Origin: Anaeramoeba flamelloides
Lineage: Eukaryota > Metamonada > Anaeramoebidae
Assembly: GCA_027625915.1 (NCBI GenBank)
Contig: JANTQA010000033.1
Span: 2,046,001 to 2,110,000, forward strand
DNA length: 64,000 nucleotides
Reading direction: 5' to 3'
Part shown: positions 58,880 to 64,000 of the stretch, one piece after another
Numbering within the stretch: position 1 is the first letter of the stretch
Layout: each line of letters starts with the position of its first letter
Notes under the pieces: model-generated
What the model saw: only the letters and a program-made list of their open reading frames with translations
What the model was told of the DNA's origin: nothing
Database searches by the model: none
Made by a program: the position numbers and the translations under genes

Positions 58880-59455
58880 AATTTAAAAATGTCATAAATA
58901 AATGAGTTTTTCATTTCCTAAAGACAATACTTTTAATTTTACTTGAAAAAATTCTTTTAATCTTTTTCAATGAATTGAAAATAAATATTTAATGGAATAC
59001 CTGAAAAAACTCCCAAAATAATCCAAAACAGAAAATATTTTATTATTTTCAAATAATACTAAAATTGTTAATTTTTTTCTTTTAAGGATGTAGCCCTATC
59101 ACAAGAGACTTCAAAATTTGAATATTTTGTTTGTTATTTCAAAACTATCTTGATAATCTCGAAGTTCTTATCCTCAAAAAAATTTAAAATCAAAAAAAAC
59201 AAATGTACTTTCACAAAGCTCTACACCCTGTTGTATTCCATAAATAACGGTACGTTAGCTAAATTTATCTTCAAGGAATTAACTTAACAATGAAAAACTG
59301 GAAGTGGGGATTTTGAGGAACAAAAAAACTCTTAAATACTTACTAATTATAATTACAGGTTAGTATCAACATGAAACCCCAAATTTACTCATTAAGCAAA
59401 TAAACAAAACGAAAATTCAAAATTTTCCACACAGCTAAAACGTTCCAAACAAACT
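58880..59455. other. 3' flank of the actin-related gene
   Basis: AT-rich; a possible poly(A) signal AATAAATAAATAAA-like repeat overlaps the stop region. No gene is supported. Confidence 0.4.
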
Positions 59456-61158
59456 CAATAATACAATTTCATTCAAAATCAAAATCATTTTGATTTTTTT
59501 AATCTATGAAAATCATTTTTTTATCTTTTAGTAAATTTTTTCAGTTTCATTTTTTGAATTACTTAACTTGTTTCGTTCGATCTAATTTTTTTTTTCTTTC
59601 AACGATTGATATTATAGTAAAGCTGAGTTGTTCAAAATAGAAGAATTCAAATAAAATCAGAAGATAGTATCTAACCATTTGATCGATGGAATATTCATAA
59701 TAGTATTTAAAAAAAATTTACCAAATGTATTTTTTTGTTTTACTCTCTCCAAAATTTTTAACACAGTCTTAATTTATTAGTATTTATAATTATTTATTTT
59801 TTTTGTAATATGAGTATTGTAATTTATAAACAAGTGTTAACATTTCAATTAATGAATGATTATAAATTTGGTATTTCTTCTAGAAATGATTAAATAATTT
59901 TTTTTTTTCAAAAATTGAATTTGTGTGTGGTAGAAATTTTAAATTGGAGTTTATTTTCCAGCCAAAGAAGCACAAATAACATAGTCGAATTAAATATATT
60001 TAAATGATTTGAATGGATATTCGAAGAAATATTTCTTTTGGAAAATTTTATAATTTAAATCATTTTTTCTAATTTTTGCACATTTTCCTTTTTTTCTCTT
60101 TTTTTTAAAACATAATTCATTTGAATTTTTTTTTTAATCAAGACGGAGAGTTACTTGGTAAAAATACGTAATTTTAATGTTATTGAGAGAGTAAAAATGA
60201 TTTTCGAAAAATGATATTGATTTGAATATGAATCTAATTAGATTTTTAATTGAACATCAAAATTAACATTTTTAATTTTTCTAAATGGTCTCCCTAAGAA
60301 TTTTTATTTTTCAATTTTATAAGAAAATATATTGATTTATTAAATTTATCTCTATATAAATATCAACTATTCACTGGGATGTATTTTTTGTAATTATTTC
60401 TTTATATTTCAAATGTTAATTATAAAAAATAATTGAAATTTAAAAAATAGTTGGGTTATCTTTGTGAGAAAAAAAAAGTATACTAACAAACTATTTTATA
60501 ATTAATCTTGTATGTTGAATTTTTTTAAAAAAAAAATACATTACATTAAACTATCCTCTTAAAAGACGATTAAAATTTTATTAATTATTCTTATTCTTAT
60601 TTGTTCATCAAAAGTTAATTATATAAATGCATTTAAACATCAAATTTTCATTTGAAGTCAATAAAATAAACTCGCATTAAAATTTTTAACACACCAAATT
60701 TCATTTTTGAAAAAAAAAAAAATATTTAATCATTTCTATAAGAAGTACCAAATTGATAATCATTCTTTAATTTAAATGTTAACACTTGTTTATAAATTAC
60801 AATCAGCACAAAACAAATAATAAATAATTATCAATATAAATTAATAATCGGTGTGTTAAAAATTTTGGAGAGAGTAAAATAAAAAAATACAGTATGTAAA
60901 TTTGCTTTAATTCTAGTAGGATTATTGATCGATTCAAATTGTTAGATACTATCTTCTGATTTTATTTGAGTTCTTCTATTTGGAAAAACTCAGTTTTACT
61001 ATAATATCAATCGTTGAAAAAAAAAATAAGATCGAATGAAACAAGTTAAGTAATTCAAAAAATGAAATGAATACAAAAAACTAAAAAGATGAAAAAATAA
61101 TTTTCATATTTTAAAAAAATCAAAATGATTTCCAATTAGAATGAAATTGTATTATTGT
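59456..61158. mobile_element. 1.7-kb snapback inverted repeat
   Basis: Two arms of about 500 bp (59456-59960 and 60658-61158) are inverted copies, separated by about 700 bp. Shared blocks include TCAGAAGATAGTATCTAAC, ATAAACAAGTGTTAACATTT, CTCTCTCCAAAATTTTTAAC and CGATTGATATTATAGTAAA. Identity looks high apart from homopolymers and one differing stretch, so the duplication is fairly recent. The loop contains a family G relative. There is no open frame of note. It could be a foldback transposon or an inverted duplication. Confidence 0.75.
60255..60485. repeat. Family G repeat, copy 2 (in snapback loop)
   Basis: This resembles 10925-11155, sharing the CCTAAGAATTT block, AAGAAAATATATTGATTTATT, GATGTATTTTTTGTAATTA and GAGAAAAAAAAAGTAT. 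It occupies the loop between the snapback arms. Confidence 0.4.
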
Positions 61159-61751
61159 GGTTGTTTCTACTATTTCAATCATGTCCAAATTTTTGGAAGA
61201 TAGTTTGTACTTACAAAATTTTCATTTTGACATAAAAGAGTTATAATGTTATCGCAATAATAAAAACAGATTTTATTTGTATTTGAATTGTTTTTGTTTT
61301 TTTAAAAATTTTTCAGAATTTAAAAAAATAAATTTTTAACGATCATTTGATCTTATTGAAATAGTAAAATCTTTAAAATAAAGACTAATTTAAAATATTT
61401 AAAGGTGTAAAATATTGTTTTTGATATTGTATTTCTTTGGATATATTGTTTTTTTTCAATTAATAATAAAAAAAATTTATTACAATTTCCAAATATTTTT
61501 CAAATAATAATTGAAAATAAAAACCAAAGAACTTCCCCAAAAAAATCAGAAAAGATTTTTATGGGGATTTAATTAAATATTCCTCTTTGAAAGTTGTAAT
61601 AAAATTTTAGTCATGTTAATTTTTTTTTTTAAATTAATCTTGTAAATTTCTTATAAATATTTTAATTTAATTGTTTATTCGGGATTATTAATTTAGAACC
61701 GATCTACAAATTGGTATTGACCAAAAAATTTTAGAATAAAAACTAGATTTC

Positions 61752-62404
61752 AACAATTTTGGCTCATTTTATAATGTTAAAGGAAGTTATTTTGAGGATT
61801 TATCTAAGTATTCTTATCAAAAAAATATTTTTAAATTTTTCGATCTAAATCTTTTTTTCTAATTTTTCTAATTTTATTTTAATTTTTGAAATTTTGTTTT
61901 TCTTTTTTTTTCAAAAAAAAATTTTGTATTTCTTTTATATTTGTTTTTCTTTTTTTGATTTTTCTTTTTCTTTAAAGGTGTAAAAGTTCTTTTTGATTTT
62001 CTATTTTTTTTTGATATTTTTTTTTTTTTTTTTTCAAAAGATCATGTGGTAAAAAAAAAAGATCTTTGAAAAGACCAATAATCACTAAGAAAATAGAGAT
62101 GATGAAATTTTTTACAAAATGAATTTAATTAGTAAAAAAAAACTTATTTTTAACATTTTTTTTAGTGAAAGTTCAGTAATAAAAAATCAGTAATGCTCTT
62201 TTCACAAAATTGTGACTAACTTTTTTTAGTTTTAGGTTTTATTTTTTTTTTAATATTTAAAATATCAGGTTTTTATATATTTAGAATGATTTAAAAGTGA
62301 ATTATGAAGCAGCTTTAATTATTAGTTGTTCTTGAATACTAAATGATAATTTTTTTTTTTTTCAATTTATTTTTTCAGGTGAGTTACAATTTTTGAAATG
62401 GTGT
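61752..62404 (+). repeat. Family E dispersed repeat, copy 2
   Basis: This runs parallel to 2872-3492 over its whole length, from TTTATAATGTTAAAGGAAGT through the polypyrimidine block, AATAATCACTAAGAAAAT, AGTGAAAGTTCAGTAATAAA and ATATCAGGTTTTTATATATT to the shared end TTTCAGGTGAGTTACA. It is non-coding. Confidence 0.6.
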
Positions 62405-64000
62405 TTTTTGAGGTCTTTCGTACCAATTTCTGGTATATATTATTTTTTATATTTTCATGTAATAAACACCAAAAATAATATCAACTCTTAATTAATATTA
62501 AAAATTGAATGGAAACTATTAAAATAAACTAATAAAGAATAAAAAATCGAAGATAAGAAACTGATATATTTTTTGATTATTGTAAAAACATAATTAAAAA
62601 TCTATTAATTTGGAATTGGATGAAAGGTAACTTGTTGAGAATCAAATTTAACTTTAACAATGTTAAAAAAGTTTAGAAACTCAGTTTTTTGATCATAAGA
62701 GATTTATACAAAATAGATTTGTTTGGAAAAACAAAAGGCTTTGAAATACCACTTTTTTTTCTAAACATAAGAATGTATTTATTTTTTTTTGGAATAATTT
62801 TTTGGAAAACTGTCATTTAAATCTCAAATACAAAAGAACATAATGTTATTTAATTGAGAGTAAGAGTGGAAAACAGAATTTAATTGCTTTTTTTGTGAAC
62901 TGTAAATTTTCTCTAAGAAAAAAAACTAAATCTTTAATAGGCATCGTGGATTGGGTACTGATTTTCATCAATATTATTTACTTTTTGAGATTATTTATTA
63001 CCAAATGGATTCTAAAAATTACTAATAAACCTCGGAAATAAAGCTATTTGTAACTTGAAGGTTTGGTAGTAGTTAGATTTTACTTTTATTTTCCAATTAA
63101 AAAATGTAAATTTTTTAATTCACAAATTCTAAAATATTTTTCTAGTTTATGTGAATAGTTAGTTCAAAATATTTACCTAATCTTTTATAAATAATATATT
63201 TAAACATTTAATTAAAATACCTTATTGGACTATAAGACAAAATTTTTACTTTTTTAATTTGATTGTAGTAGTAATAATTCATATTCCTTTCAGAAATTGA
63301 AATAAAAATTTTCATTTATTAATTGGAAAATAACAGTATCTTTTTTTGGTTGAAGAAAATATCAAAAAAGAGAAATTTATTTTCTCAGCTCATAGAAAGA
63401 ATAGTTTAATTTCAATTTTGGTTTTAAAATTGTTTTGTTTAGGTGGTGTTTGTTCCACTAGATACAAAAAAAAAAGGAGTTGTATTTTTTCTAAAAAAAA
63501 ATTCAAATGATATTTCAATTTTTACAAAAATATAAATAAAATGAATATTCTTTTTTTTTTCGAATTTACCCAGAAAAACAAGCTCATTCACCTACATTTG
63601 GGCTGATCTTCAAATTAATTTGATTTTAGTAACACAAAAAAATAATAAAAAATAAAAATATTTTTATTTTTTTTTCAATTTTTAACAAAAGATTCTGGGG
63701 GTTTGTTGAACCAAAATAGTGAATCGAGAGCTGAGTTTAACAATATTCTATTTTAATCAAATTTAGATGTTTATATTCATTAAAACAAATTCTTTAAAAA
63801 AAACATTGTCCCCGTATATATTGAGACATATAATTAATCTTTGAAAGAAATCTTTTTTTCCTTTATTCCTTCTTTTATTTAAATAAAAAAAAACAAGCCA
63901 AATAAAAAAAAATAAAAATATTAGTATGGAGTTGATTGGTTGTTCTGGAATTGTTTTTTTTTATTCAAAGTATTTTTTTATTTTTCCTCTTTTGCATTTT
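62405..64000. other. Intergenic to window end
   Basis: AT-rich sequence with one family H element (annotated separately) and no supported gene. Late homopolymers dominate 63450-64000. Confidence 0.5.
63081..63339. mobile_element. Family H TIR element, copy 2 (inverted)
   Basis: About 259 bp with ends CTTTTATTTTCCAATTAA and TTAATTGGAAAATAACAG flanked by TA. The interior is the reverse complement of 14581-14840 over TTTGATTGTAGTAGTAATAA and TTGAAATAAAAATTTTCATT. Confidence 0.55.

Overview
The window is nuclear DNA from a very AT-rich, repeat-laden eukaryote. Proteins are rich in Lys, Asn, Glu and homopolymers. Introns are GT-AG and range from about 0.16 to 5.2 kb. Gene spacing is wide (about 3-11 kb), and every gene whose end I can read stops with TAA. 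A free-living amoeboid protist fits best (Anaeramoeba-like or an amoebozoan), but nothing here fixes the taxon.

There are eight reasonably supported genes. The four in the left half lie on the minus strand: a split Sep15/SelM-fold ER protein (3953-6105); a PB1-Gly/Met/Arg-rich-UBA protein resembling p62-type autophagy receptors (11430-12815); a large acidic and Lys-rich protein with a ubiquitin-like N-terminus and five PH-like units (18466-21584); and a split protein with an E2F/DP-like winged helix (25122-27102). The four in the right half lie on the plus strand: a cytosolic-type Hsp70 (31752-33671); a three-exon HSPA12-like Hsp70 relative (39353-46480) whose first intron is 5.2 kb and holds other coding-like segments; a small single-span membrane protein (54361-54636); and a divergent actin-related protein (57747-58872). 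Loose themes are protein quality control (two Hsp70 relatives, a p62-like protein, an ER thioredoxin-fold protein) and the cytoskeleton. There is no operon logic.

The rest is a fossil bed of small elements. I recognised six copies of a ~198-bp near-palindrome with Tc1/mariner-type ends, three copies of a 520-600-bp element with one perfect 8-bp target duplication, several other dispersed families, and three large inverted repeats including a 1.7-kb snapback. Four fragments belong to one non-LTR (LINE) family, and one of these is split by a terminal-inverted-repeat element. Several stretches also read like decayed coding sequence of unknown family.

Limits: repeat families and exon joins were found by eye. 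Coordinates of repeat edges are good to about 10-20 bp. No homology search could be run.
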